Source: Chloroflexota bacterium (GTDB lineage Bacteria; Chloroflexota; Dehalococcoidia; SM23-28-2; RBG-16-64-32). From it: a stretch of DNA of 15,342 bases. Made by a program: the position numbers and the translations under genes. Below the pieces are notes generated by a model. The model was not told the DNA's origin, ran no database searches, and was given only the letters and a program-made list of their open reading frames with translations. Shown one piece after another: positions 6,071 through 14,231 of this stretch; positions within the stretch are counted from its first letter, which is position 1; each line of letters begins with the position of its first letter. The DNA lies in NCBI GenBank assembly GCA_005880075.1, contig VBJT01000039.1:4646-19987 (forward strand). The letters are read 5' to 3'.

Positions 6071-7169
6071 CGCCTGCTCCGATGCCCTTGAGGGCGCCGA
6101 TCACACTGTCCGAGTGCTCGGGCTTGCCGACACTGATGCGAATGCAGTTGCGGAGGCCGGGGGAGTCGAAATAGCGCACCATGATGCCCTGCTCCGCCAG
6201 GCGGTCACGAACGTCCTTCGCGGCCGGGCCCCTCACCTCGCAGAGGACGAAGTTCGCCTGTGAAGGATACGGACGCAGCCATGGCAGCTCAGCCAGGCGC
6301 GAATACAAGCGTTCCCGTTCGGACACAATGAGAGCGATGTTTTTCTCAAGCCAGTTGCGGTCTTCCAACGACGCAAGGATCGCCTGCTCAGCTGCCACTG
6401 TGAGGTTGAACGGCACCTTTACGTTCCAGATGATCTCCGCCAGCGCGGGCGGAAACACAGCATATCCCGCGCGCAGCCCGGCTAGCCCGGCCCATTTACT
6501 AAACGTGCGCGCCACTATGAGGTTATCGTGCTTCCTGACCATGCTCACGAAGCTCTCGCCGCTGAACTCCGAGTAGGCCTCATCCAGGACGATCATCGCA
6601 TCGTGGGCCAGAAGCCGTTCGAGCTGATCGCGGGGCAGGCTGTTCCCCGTTGGGTTGTTTGGTGAGGCGACGTACAGCAGCTTCGCTCCGTCCTCCAGCG
6701 CCAGCTCGAGCGCGGGCAGGTCGAGCCCGAAGTCCTCCCTGCGCTCGACCTGCCTGATGTTGGCGTCGTAGACGTGACCGAGGAAGCTGTACACGCCGAA
6801 CGTGGGCGGCGCGTTCGCCATAGTGTCGCCCGGCGAGAGGAACAGCATCGCGGCGATGCTCAGCAGCTCGTCCGAGCCGTTTCCTATCACGATCTGAGAT
6901 GCGTCCGCCCCGACATACTCTGCGACCGCTTCCCGCACGCGCCGCTGTTCGGGGTCGGGGTAGAGGTGATAGAAGCCGAACCCGCCCAGCGCCTCCGCCA
7001 CTTTGGGCGAAGGCCCATATGGGTTCTCGTTCCCGTCAAGCTTAACGATGTCTTCTTCGGCAACGCCAAGGTCGCCCGCGACTACATCAATCGAGTCCAT
7101 CGGCTTGTAGCCCGGCATCGCCGCAAGGTGCGGCCTGACGAGGTGCAGCGCGTCTCGCTTCCTACTCAC
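6060..7169 (-). CDS. hisC: Histidinol-phosphate aminotransferase HisC
   Basis: HisC is a PLP-dependent fold-type I aminotransferase that converts imidazole-acetol phosphate and glutamate to histidinol phosphate. All key elements are visible: LDGNENPYGPSP near the N-terminus, GNGSDELL (cofactor phosphate region), PNNPTG, VLDEAYSEF (PLP Asp), TFSKWAGLAGLRAGY (Schiff-base Lys) and the C-terminal CIRISVG with the substrate-carboxylate Arg. Length (369 aa) is normal and no deletion is seen. The GTG start overlaps the hisD stop by four bases (GTGA), indicating translational coupling. HisC-like enzymes can also act on aromatic substrates, but its position between hisD and hisB supports the histidine role. 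Confidence 0.94.
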   Translation of the reverse strand: MSRKRDALHLVRPHLAAMPGYKPMDSIDVVAGDLGVAEEDIVKLDGNENPYGPSPKVAEALGGFGFYHLYPDPEQRRVREAVAEYVGADASQIVIGNGSDELLSIAAMLFLSPGDTMANAPPTFGVYSFLGHVYDANIRQVERREDFGLDLPALELALEDGAKLLYVASPNNPTGNSLPRDQLERLLAHDAMIVLDEAYSEFSGESFVSMVRKHDNLIVARTFSKWAGLAGLRAGYAVFPPALAEIIWNVKVPFNLTVAAEQAILASLEDRNWLEKNIALIVSERERLYSRLAELPWLRPYPSQANFVLCEVRGPAAKDVRDRLAEQGIMVRYFDSPGLRNCIRISVGKPEHSDSVIGALKGIGAGVGK

Positions 7170-8512
7170 TTCCGTACCTGACCGCGTAGCCGGCTCTCGA
7201 TCGCCCGCGCGTGGCCCGTCAGCCCTTCCGCTCGCGCGATGGCGGCCGCCGGCGGGCCGATCTGGTCGACAGTCTGCTGGTCGAGATTCACGACGCTCAT
7301 CACCTTCAAGAAGTCCTGCACACCTAGTGGCGAGGCATATGCTGCACTGCCGCCCGTCGGCATGACGTGGCTCGGCCCGGCGGTATAGTCACCGATCGAC
7401 TCCACGGAGTGCTCACCTACGAAGACGCACCCCGCGTTCCTGACGTGTTGCATCGCATGGGCGGCGTTCGCGATCTGCAAGCACAGGTGCTCGGGAGCGA
7501 ATTCGTTCGACAGCGCGAGCGCTTCGTCGATAGAGTCGACGAGGATGATTCCACCTCTCGACTCGGTGCTCTGGCGGGCGATGGCGGCGCCGTCCATTGT
7601 CGACAAGCTTTCCCTGACGGCCTTCGAGACCGCCTCTGCCAGCTCCACAGAATCGGTGAGCAGGATGGCCGTCGCAAGCTCATCGTGTTCAGCGCCGGCA
7701 AGTAGATCGGCAGCGACAAGATCAGCGTTGGCCTGCGCATCCGCGACGACCAGCGTCTCAGACGGCCCGAAGATGCCGTCGATGCCGACTTCACCAAAGA
7801 GCTTCTTCTTGGCGAGCGTAACGAAGACGTTGCCGGGCCCGCAGATCTTGTCCACCCGGGGCACGGTCTCTGTGCCGTACGCCATGGCGGCAATACCCTG
7901 CACGCCGCCCGCCCGAAAAATGCGGTCGACTCCGGCGATCTCGGCGGCAATGAGCTTGACCGGGGCAACAGAACCATCTCCCGAAACGGGCGTGGTCATG
8001 TTTACCTCTGAAACGCCGGCGACGCGGGCAGGTATCACGGACATGAGGACCGTCGAAGGGTAGGTGGCGGCCGTGCCGGGGACATAGAAGCCGGCGCGCG
8101 CCAGCGGACGCACCAGCTGTCCGACGCCGCCGTCCTGAAAGGACTTCAGCGAGTGCGTCAGTTGTCGCTCATGGAAGCCTCGAATGCGGCTGGCCGCAAA
8201 CGTCAGGGCTTCCACGAGCGATCTCTCAACTTCACTTCGCGCCTTCTCGATCTCCTCACGTGATACTTCAAGCGGCAACTTGCCCGGCGCCGCTGGAACG
8301 CCGTCGATCTCTTCGTTGTAGCGCTGGATAGCAGCGTCTCCTCGTTCGCGAACGTCACGTAGGATACGGTCGACCACCTCGGCGGGGCCCAGCTCGGCGC
8401 CGAAGACCCGGCGAATGAGCTCTTGGGCTGCGGGCGGCAGCTCGCTCTCGTCAAGTGGCGTGCGCTTGAGTATGCTCGACCGCGCGTTCTGGGCGCCGTT
8501 GATCAGGCGCAC
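7166..8512 (-). CDS. hisD: Histidinol dehydrogenase HisD
   Basis: HisD oxidises L-histidinol to L-histidine in two NAD-dependent steps and uses one zinc ion. The chain is full length (448 aa), with RAGFYVPGTAATYPSTVLM (139-157), AYGTETVPRVDKICGPGN (211-228), GPSETLVVAD, FAPEHL (Glu341-His342, general base pair), SIGDYTAGPSH (Asp375) and GLTGHARA (His434). His276 is present, but the Gln usually found three residues earlier in the (S/A)QAEH motif is Gly273 here (LLAGAEHDE). In the E. coli enzyme that Gln is a zinc ligand. The GTG start overlaps the upstream gene by ten bases. Confidence 0.94.
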   Translation of the reverse strand: MRLINGAQNARSSILKRTPLDESELPPAAQELIRRVFGAELGPAEVVDRILRDVRERGDAAIQRYNEEIDGVPAAPGKLPLEVSREEIEKARSEVERSLVEALTFAASRIRGFHERQLTHSLKSFQDGGVGQLVRPLARAGFYVPGTAATYPSTVLMSVIPARVAGVSEVNMTTPVSGDGSVAPVKLIAAEIAGVDRIFRAGGVQGIAAMAYGTETVPRVDKICGPGNVFVTLAKKKLFGEVGIDGIFGPSETLVVADAQANADLVAADLLAGAEHDELATAILLTDSVELAEAVSKAVRESLSTMDGAAIARQSTESRGGIILVDSIDEALALSNEFAPEHLCLQIANAAHAMQHVRNAGCVFVGEHSVESIGDYTAGPSHVMPTGGSAAYASPLGVQDFLKVMSVVNLDQQTVDQIGPPAAAIARAEGLTGHARAIESRLRGQVRK

Positions 8513-9198
8513 TGAATATAGTCCCGGACGGCGTCGAGGCTCTTGATGCGCGAGTCGTCCATGAACGCCTCGATTCGCTCCGGTGTGAGGTAGGTCAGGG
8601 TCTCATCGACCAGGTCCGGCAGCGACGCCATCAGGTCATCCAGGCCGTTAGCCGACTCGAGCTTGAGGTGACGCTTGGCCGCGTTCCGGAAGCGCTCCCA
8701 GTCGGGCTCGTGTTGGACGATATCGGTGATCACCTCTCTCCAGCGGCGCATGGTATCGCCATCGATGAGCTCGATGTTGACACCGATGTCCGTACGCGCG
8801 ACGGCGTCGAGGACGTGAAGCATGAGGTGGCGGTCGCGACGGCGTTCGGAGTCCAGCGAGAACTGAATCGCGCGGTCCATTACATTCGCACGAATATCGC
8901 CCCCGAGGGGTGAACGCTCGCCGAAGTACGGGCGGTAGACCGTCGTGATCCAGGTTTCGTCTGTTACGAGATGCGTGAGGTAACCGGCAACGAAGGCGCG
9001 CGTGGCGGGGCTTAGCTCCCCGGTGTTCGTGAGCTCTGGATAGGCCTCGAAGAGGCCGGCGACGCCGCTCTGCTCGTCGAAGCAGTCGAGATCAAAGAAG
9101 TGGGTCCGCGCCCGTTCCCATTTAGTGATCACCCGAATGTCGGGCGCTGTGGCGGCGGTTTCCTTAGCAATGGCCGTGTGCAGGGCCAGCGGTGGCAT
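8503..9198 (-). CDS. Zn-dependent phospholipase C-like protein, internally shortened
   Basis: The sequence resembles the bacterial/archaeal zinc-dependent phospholipase C family (Zn_dep_PLPC). It has MPPLALHTAIAKE at the N-terminus (His ligand), APDIRVITKWERARTHFFDLD (18-38) and AGYLTHLVTDETWITTVYRPYFG with a further His/Asp pair. Between AKETA and ATAPDIR (near base 9153) homologues usually have about 20 residues ending in GA(F/Y)YLG; here they are absent, in frame. The ATG at 9198 is preferred over a further-upstream in-frame start because family members begin with MPP(L/I)A; GAGG lies upstream. The gene sits between hisG and hisD (31-base gap, then a ten-base overlap), so it is co-transcribed with the his operon. 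Substrate is unknown; cellular lipid hydrolysis is only the family expectation. Confidence 0.65.
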   Translation of the reverse strand: MPPLALHTAIAKETAATAPDIRVITKWERARTHFFDLDCFDEQSGVAGLFEAYPELTNTGELSPATRAFVAGYLTHLVTDETWITTVYRPYFGERSPLGGDIRANVMDRAIQFSLDSERRRDRHLMLHVLDAVARTDIGVNIELIDGDTMRRWREVITDIVQHEPDWERFRNAAKRHLKLESANGLDDLMASLPDLVDETLTYLTPERIEAFMDDSRIKSLDAVRDYIQCA

Positions 9199-9229
9199 AT
9201 GCGTTGTCTGTCCTCGAAGCCTGATTGTA

Positions 9230-10648
9230 TCAAACGGGCCCGGCTGCCCTCGCGGATTCCTCGAGGGCATTGATGAGGTCGTCGACGACCCTTCGGCGCC
9301 TTCCATTAAGTTCGTGGTCGCGGTGGCCGATGACGCAGGTCGTCGAGCGGTAGAGCAAGTCGATCGCCTTGAGATTGTTCTCCATCAGCGTCTTGCCCGT
9401 CTCGGTGCCTTCGATAAGCAGGTCTGCATCTTCGGGGACGAAGCCTTCGGAGGCGCCGGCGATGGGGATCACCTGGTAGCGCCAGAAATGGCGGCTGCGG
9501 GCGTAGTGGTCCGCGGTGACTGGGAACTCCGCGGCGACGCGAAGGATCGCCTTGCCCTCGGCGCGCCATAGCGTGAGCGCCTCGTCGAGGGTGTTCGCGG
9601 GCAGGTCTTCGCTGACGACTGCGGAGAGGTTGTACTGGCCGCGCTGGAGGTCGAGGAGCTCGGTTGCCGGGCTCGACGGGAAAGCGTAGCGGTGCTCGAG
9701 AAGACAGTCCCGGCCGGTGATAGCGAGGTCGAACTCGCCGGTGGCGATAAGCTGCGGCATGTCATGCGGCCGGATTACCTTTACATCGAGGCCCTCAATG
9801 CCGGAGACCGGGCGGCGGAATGTCTCGCCGTCGCCGTACTCATTGAAGGTAAGGCCCGCGGCGCGAAGCGCTTCGGCCACGTGGCGCTGCTGATGTCCGT
9901 CGGGGATGGCGAGACGGACGGTGTCGCGGCGGATTGCCGTCGGGTCACTGGGGCAACGTGCGAGAGGGCCCGGCAACCGAAGGTCATCTCCACCGTTTGT
10001 CGCGGTGCCCGCCGACAATAAAGGCGCAACAACGCTACTGAGGTCCTTTTTGGTTAGGGCAAGTGCATTCGCGACGAGCCAGGCGGAGCTGTCAAAGAGC
10101 TTGAAGAGCGGCTGTATTCGCCCCTCGCGCAATAGGTCTTCGCCGGCCGCCGGCACGATAACGCAGTCTGCATCCTCCGGCGGGTAGGCCTCGGCCGCTC
10201 CCCAAACAGACTGCACACGGTATCGGGCGAGCCGCGCCGATCGCGCGAATGATTCAGCTATGTTCGGGTATTCGCTCGCGATTCGCACCGCGGCCAGCCG
10301 TGACAGATCGTCGAGCTGATCGCAGTGGCCCTGCGCTCCGGCGGCCCACAGCGAGGACCGCCCGAATCCCAGGTCAAGCAGCGGGACAATCGGCTGACGT
10401 GGGAAGCGGACGCTCATTTCCTTGACCCAGCTGATACTACAGACGCCGAGGTCGTAATTGCCGAGAGCCACCTGAACGGGGATGTCCTTCTCGCGGAAAA
10501 CGCGGGTGGTAACATCCCCCCTTCCACGAGCGGCGAGGCGGTAGGTGCGGGAACCTTCGCCATAGCCCTCAATAGGAAGTCCGGCGCGGTTAAGAAGCTC
10601 TGCCACGCGTCCGCGAAGGTCTCCTGCCGGAAGCGCGAATTTAATCAT
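9230..10648 (-). CDS. hisG: ATP phosphoribosyltransferase HisG, tandem two-domain form
   Basis: HisG condenses ATP and PRPP, the first step of histidine synthesis. The chain (472 aa from the ATG at 10648) contains two HisG-like halves. The N-terminal half (about 1-235) keeps KFALPAGDLRGRVAELL, REKDIPVQVALGNYDLGV and RIASEYPN, but its PRPP loop is replaced by VIVPAAGEDLLREG. The C-terminal half (about 236-472) keeps GEFDLAITGRDCLLE and the intact PRPP loop EGTETGKTLMENNL (413-425). Short-form HisG proteins are about 200-230 aa, so this looks like a fused pseudo-dimer with one catalytic and one degenerate half. The ATG overlaps the hisZ stop by eight bases. A longer TTG start at 10675 is possible but unnecessary. 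That the N half is regulatory or structural is inference. Confidence 0.85.
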   Translation of the reverse strand: MIKFALPAGDLRGRVAELLNRAGLPIEGYGEGSRTYRLAARGRGDVTTRVFREKDIPVQVALGNYDLGVCSISWVKEMSVRFPRQPIVPLLDLGFGRSSLWAAGAQGHCDQLDDLSRLAAVRIASEYPNIAESFARSARLARYRVQSVWGAAEAYPPEDADCVIVPAAGEDLLREGRIQPLFKLFDSSAWLVANALALTKKDLSSVVAPLLSAGTATNGGDDLRLPGPLARCPSDPTAIRRDTVRLAIPDGHQQRHVAEALRAAGLTFNEYGDGETFRRPVSGIEGLDVKVIRPHDMPQLIATGEFDLAITGRDCLLEHRYAFPSSPATELLDLQRGQYNLSAVVSEDLPANTLDEALTLWRAEGKAILRVAAEFPVTADHYARSRHFWRYQVIPIAGASEGFVPEDADLLIEGTETGKTLMENNLKAIDLLYRSTTCVIGHRDHELNGRRRRVVDDLINALEESARAAGPV

Positions 10649-11864
10649 GCCCTGCGTCTGCCACCGCCTGGACAACCTCCTCCACGCTGGTAAGACGTAG
10701 TGCTTTCCCGTTTTCCTCGGTTAGCGAGAAACCTTCAGAAGAGGCCATGATCCAGCGGGCGGAAATGCCGCTTTCACCGACTACAACGTTGACACCGGCC
10801 GTGCGAAGGGCGCGCGCTAACGCGAAGACGGCGCCGATATCGGTGCCGTTGTTACCCGCTGAAGCAATTCTAATCGCGGGCCGAGCGGTGGACCCTGTGG
10901 GCACGAGAAGCGACGCAAGCGGCTCCATCTCCAGCGCGAAGCCGGATGCCGGGACCGGCGAGCCACCAACCTCCGAGATCAAGGCGTCGTAGCGCCCGCC
11001 CCCGGCGACTTTGATATCTCCGATGAAGAGATGAAAGACCGGGCCGGTGTAGTACTCGAAGTTTCGGACCAGCGCAGGCGCGATTTTCGGTGGCTTCCCG
11101 ATGTCAGTCAGTACGCCGGCAATCGTCGCGAGTTCGTCGATCACCGAAGCAACTTCGGGCATGCCAGATGCGAGGACGCTGCGAAGGTTGCTCAGAAAGG
11201 CGGAGCCATCGCCTTCCATGGAGATCATTTGTAGGGCGGCCCCGGTTCCGGTAGGCAGGCGCTCTTGCACCCCTGAGAGAGCATTCGAGTCGCCGTCCAG
11301 CAAGCGATCGTAGACCGAGAGCCGCTCGGCCTGCGCGTATCCGGCCTTCGAAAGGACTCCCCGCAGGATTCCCGGGTCGGAAAGCTTGATTTCCGGCGTG
11401 AAGCCCAGGCGTTCAAACACTTCGTAGGCAATTAGAATGAGTTCCAGGTCACCCAGCGGATACGTATCGCCGATGAGCTCGGCGCCGCATTGCCAGTCCT
11501 CGCGCGATTCGTCGCCCTGCGCGAAACGGAGCACGTTCTGGACGTAAAACAGCTTGGCGCTCGGCGCGTCTTTCAGCTTTTCGACGTAGAGACGGACGAC
11601 AGGGATCGTCGAATCGGGACGCAGCACGACGCGCTCCCCGCTCCAGCCGTCCCAGTCGAGGAACGAGTAGACCCGATCGAGCATTTGGGGCGACAGCGTG
11701 CCCGCTGCCGTAAACAAGTGGAGCCGCTCGAGCGTGGGCGTGCGGACTTCGCGATAGCCCCAACCGAGGCAAGCGGTGCGGAAGGCGCTCTCAATAATGC
11801 GAAAGCGCTCCACATCGTCGGGCAGCATGTCGCGCATGCCGGGGGGTCGCATCGAGTCTTCCAT
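10641..11864 (-). CDS. hisZ: ATP phosphoribosyltransferase regulatory subunit HisZ (HisRS-like)
   Basis: HisZ is a catalytically inactive histidyl-tRNA-synthetase paralogue that activates short-form HisG and mediates histidine feedback. The class II core is present: PPGMRDMLPDD (7-17), motif-2-like VVLRPDSTIPVVRLYVEK (79-96), CGAELIGD (126-133), LVRNFEYYTGPVFHLF (265-280) and AGGGRYDALI (287-296). The histidine-binding tract after motif 2 (QGDESREDWQ) departs from true HisRS, which favours HisZ. Unlike many HisZ proteins, about 75 C-terminal residues (329-402) resemble a HisRS anticodon-binding domain. AGGAGA eight bases before the ATG supports the start. It is the first gene of the his operon and overlaps hisG. 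A divergent hisS paralogue cannot be wholly excluded. Confidence 0.8.
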   Translation of the reverse strand: MEDSMRPPGMRDMLPDDVERFRIIESAFRTACLGWGYREVRTPTLERLHLFTAAGTLSPQMLDRVYSFLDWDGWSGERVVLRPDSTIPVVRLYVEKLKDAPSAKLFYVQNVLRFAQGDESREDWQCGAELIGDTYPLGDLELILIAYEVFERLGFTPEIKLSDPGILRGVLSKAGYAQAERLSVYDRLLDGDSNALSGVQERLPTGTGAALQMISMEGDGSAFLSNLRSVLASGMPEVASVIDELATIAGVLTDIGKPPKIAPALVRNFEYYTGPVFHLFIGDIKVAGGGRYDALISEVGGSPVPASGFALEMEPLASLLVPTGSTARPAIRIASAGNNGTDIGAVFALARALRTAGVNVVVGESGISARWIMASSEGFSLTEENGKALRLTSVEEVVQAVADAGHD

Positions 11865-11891
11865 ACGGTATGTCTCCTGTGGGATGTGGCA

Positions 11892-11921
11892 ATTCTAGCA
11901 TCGGCAGGAATAGGCAGCCAA
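11892..11921 (-). promoter_or_regulatory. Extended -10 promoter of the his operon
   Basis: On the minus strand TTGGCT (11916-11921) and TAGAAT (11892-11897) are 18 bases apart, and the -10 is preceded by TGC, an extended -10. Transcription would begin about 20 bases before the hisZ start codon. Confidence 0.5.
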
Positions 11922-11932
11922 TTTTGAGCGAA

Positions 11933-11960
11933 TTCAGACAGCCTGAAATCGGCGTATAAT
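11933..11960 (+). promoter_or_regulatory. Promoter of the nfeD-slp operon
   Basis: TTCAGA (11933-11938) and a perfect TATAAT (11955-11960) are separated by 16 bases. The predicted start lies about 18 bases before the nfeD ATG at 11985. It is back-to-back with the his promoter in a 120-base gap. Confidence 0.6.
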
Positions 11961-11984
11961 AAATTCGCGCGAGTCGCAACTGAG

Positions 11985-13334
11985 ATGAACACGACCGAGT
12001 TCCTCCGCTCGAGCCGGAGGACACGCTTTGGGCTCGCCGCGCTGCTCCTCCTCGCGTCCGTCTCGATCTTTGCCTGTGCAGGCGGCCCGGATGCGCCACG
12101 CGGCGCTACCCATGTTCTCACGGCGAACGGCACCGTGAACCCTGTAATGCAGCGTTACATCGATCGCGGGATCGACGCCGCCGAGGAGAAGAACGCCGGC
12201 GCGGTCGTCATCCGAATGGATACGCCCGGCGGGCTTTCCAGCTCGATGGACAAGATCATCGAGCGCATCCTCGCCTCCAAGGTCCCGGTCGTCGTCTACG
12301 TCTGGCCCTCCGGAGGACGGGCCGCGTCCGCTGGCACCTACATCGCTTACGCGAGTCACATCGCAGCGATGGCGCCTGCGACGAGCATCGGTTCTGCCAC
12401 GCCCATCGATGCCAGCGGCGGTGACATCGGCGGCGACCTCGGAAACAAGATCAAAGGCGATGCGGTCGCCAAGATCCGCGGCCTCGCTCAGCTGCGCGGC
12501 CGGAACGGCGACTGGGGCGAACGCGCCGTGCGCGAAGGGATTTCGGCCCACACGGACGAGGCGGTCCAGCAGCACATCGTTGACCTGGAGGCGGATGATC
12601 TGGACAGCCTGCTCAAGGCAATCGACGGGCGAAAGGTGGCCCTAGAGACGGGTGAGGCGACCCTCGCGACCGCTAACGCTCCGGTCGTCTACAACGACAC
12701 CAACTTCATCGAAGATTTCCTCGACATGATCGCCGACCCGAACATTGCGTTCTTGCTTCTTTCGCTCGGCTCTCTTGCCATCTTCATTGAAATCGTGAAC
12801 CCCGGTCACATTTTCCCCGGCGTTTTTGGTGTCATCTCACTGCTGGTGGGCTTCTTTGCGCTGAGCGTCATCCCCTTTAACTGGGCGGGCGTAGCGCTGA
12901 TCCTCTTCGCCTTCGTCCTCTTTGGCCTGGAGATGTTCATCACCAGTCACGGCATATTGGGGATCGGGGGAGCCGTGGCGCTCGTCTTCGGTGGCCTCAT
13001 CTTGACCAGCGACAACCCGCCCGGCTTGCAGGTCTCGCGCTGGCTTGTGTTCGGACTCGCTGGGGTGCTAGCCACTTTCTGTCTCGTTATAGTCGCGAAT
13101 ATCATCCGCATACGGCGCATGCCTCCCCGCATGGGAATGGAGACGATGGTCGGCAAGCTGGCCGTTGCGCGCTCCGCGTTGGAGCCCAGCGGCTTCGTGT
13201 TCTTGAACGGAGAATACTGGTCGGCGGAGGCAGAGGATGGCGCGGTCAAGCCCGGAGAAGGCGTTATCATCACTGCCGTCAAAGGCCTCAAGCTCAGAGT
13301 CCGCAGGCATAACCCGGAAGGAGACCCAAGATGA
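11985..13334 (+). CDS. NfeD-family membrane serine protease (ClpP-like domain, membrane domain, OB-fold)
   Basis: This is a long-form NfeD protein. An N-terminal signal-type helix (about 14-30) ends in IFAC, so lipoprotein processing at Cys31 is possible, although the lipobox is not ideal. The ClpP-like protease domain follows at about 42-215 with RMDTPGGLSSS (77-87), RAASAGTYIAY (nucleophile Ser115) and GNKIKGDAVAKI (Lys155), matching the Ser/Lys dyad of the characterised archaeal homologue PH1510. Several membrane helices span about 254-375, and a C-terminal NfeD soluble OB-fold begins near METMVGKLA. Length is normal. Its stop overlaps the stomatin start in ATGA. In this family the protease is thought to cleave the hydrophobic C-terminal part of partner stomatins. 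Confidence 0.9.
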   Translation: MNTTEFLRSSRRTRFGLAALLLLASVSIFACAGGPDAPRGATHVLTANGTVNPVMQRYIDRGIDAAEEKNAGAVVIRMDTPGGLSSSMDKIIERILASKVPVVVYVWPSGGRAASAGTYIAYASHIAAMAPATSIGSATPIDASGGDIGGDLGNKIKGDAVAKIRGLAQLRGRNGDWGERAVREGISAHTDEAVQQHIVDLEADDLDSLLKAIDGRKVALETGEATLATANAPVVYNDTNFIEDFLDMIADPNIAFLLLSLGSLAIFIEIVNPGHIFPGVFGVISLLVGFFALSVIPFNWAGVALILFAFVLFGLEMFITSHGILGIGGAVALVFGGLILTSDNPPGLQVSRWLVFGLAGVLATFCLVIVANIIRIRRMPPRMGMETMVGKLAVARSALEPSGFVFLNGEYWSAEAEDGAVKPGEGVIITAVKGLKLRVRRHNPEGDPR

Positions 13335-14218
13335 CGGACGAACCGAGACTACAGAGTCACACGGGGCCGAACTGGCTAGCAAGGATCCTTACGGGATTCG
13401 GCTACCTTTTCGCGATTCCGCTCTTCTTCATGGCGATCAAGATCGTGCAGGAATACGAGCGAGGAGTTATCTTCCGGCTCGGTCGTTTGGTCGGCGCTCG
13501 CGGGCCGGGGCTGTTCTTCATCCTGCCGTTCGTCGAGCGCATGGTGAAAGTCGACCTGCGAGTCGTAACGATGGATGTTCCGCGCCAGGATGTGATAACC
13601 AAGGACAACGTGACCGTGAAGGTCGACGCAGTCGTCTACTTCCGGGTCGTCAACCCGGAGGATGCGGTGGTCAAGATCATGGATTACTTCCGGGCCACTT
13701 CGCTGGTAGCGCAGACGACATTGCGGAGCGTACTGGGGCAGTCAGACATGGATGAGCTCCTGAGCAGGCGAGAGGAAGTAAATCAGCGGCTTCAGCAGAT
13801 TATCGATGAGACGACAGAACCGTGGGGAATCAAGGTAACGTTGGTGGAAGTGCGGGACGTAAGTCTACCCCCGGACATGATCAACGCTATGAGCCGTCAG
13901 GCACAGGCAGAGCGGGAGCGGCGCGCCAAGGTGATACATGCCGAGGGAGAGTTCGAAGCGGCGGCGCGTCTCGCGGAGGCCGGCGAGGTGATGGCCGCTC
14001 AGCCGGCAACTCTGCAATTGCGCTATCTTCAGACACTCACCGAGATCGCGTCCGAGCGGAACAGCACCGTCGTCTTCCCCATCCCCATCGACCTGATAAA
14101 CATGTTCATGGGCCGTATTCAGGCAAACGGAGCATCACCAGGCGGGCGTGGTCAGCGACGAGACGTTCCTACGGTGGCGCCACCTGAAACCCCGCCGGCG
14201 CCGGAGCCCAGCGCTTAA
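13331..14218 (+). CDS. Stomatin/prohibitin-like (SPFH, slipin) membrane protein
   Basis: The protein has a short cytoplasm-like start, one membrane segment at about residues 19-38 and then a complete SPFH domain: QEYERGVIFRLGRLVGARGPG, LPFVERMVKVDLRVVTMDVP, VKVDAVVYFRVVNPEDAV, QTTLRSVLGQSDMDELLS and EVRDVSLPPDM. A coiled-coil-like helix (about 185-235, rich in Ala, Glu and Arg) and a Pro-rich tail follow. Such proteins form oligomeric membrane microdomain scaffolds. The 4-base overlap with the NfeD gene reproduces the widespread nfeD-slipin pairing, in which the protease and scaffold act together at the membrane. Its stop lies 13 bases from the convergent birA stop. Confidence 0.92.
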   Translation: MTDEPRLQSHTGPNWLARILTGFGYLFAIPLFFMAIKIVQEYERGVIFRLGRLVGARGPGLFFILPFVERMVKVDLRVVTMDVPRQDVITKDNVTVKVDAVVYFRVVNPEDAVVKIMDYFRATSLVAQTTLRSVLGQSDMDELLSRREEVNQRLQQIIDETTEPWGIKVTLVEVRDVSLPPDMINAMSRQAQAERERRAKVIHAEGEFEAAARLAEAGEVMAAQPATLQLRYLQTLTEIASERNSTVVFPIPIDLINMFMGRIQANGASPGGRGQRRDVPTVAPPETPPAPEPSA

Positions 14219-14231
14219 TGCCTCCGGGCGA

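Noticed and set aside
9199..9306. 36-codon N-terminal extension of the phospholipase-like gene
   Set aside because: It overlaps the end of hisG and precedes the family-typical MPPLA start.
11934..12575. 213-codon minus-strand open frame opposite nfeD
   Set aside because: Antisense shadow of the protease domain; the plus-strand product has clear catalytic motifs.
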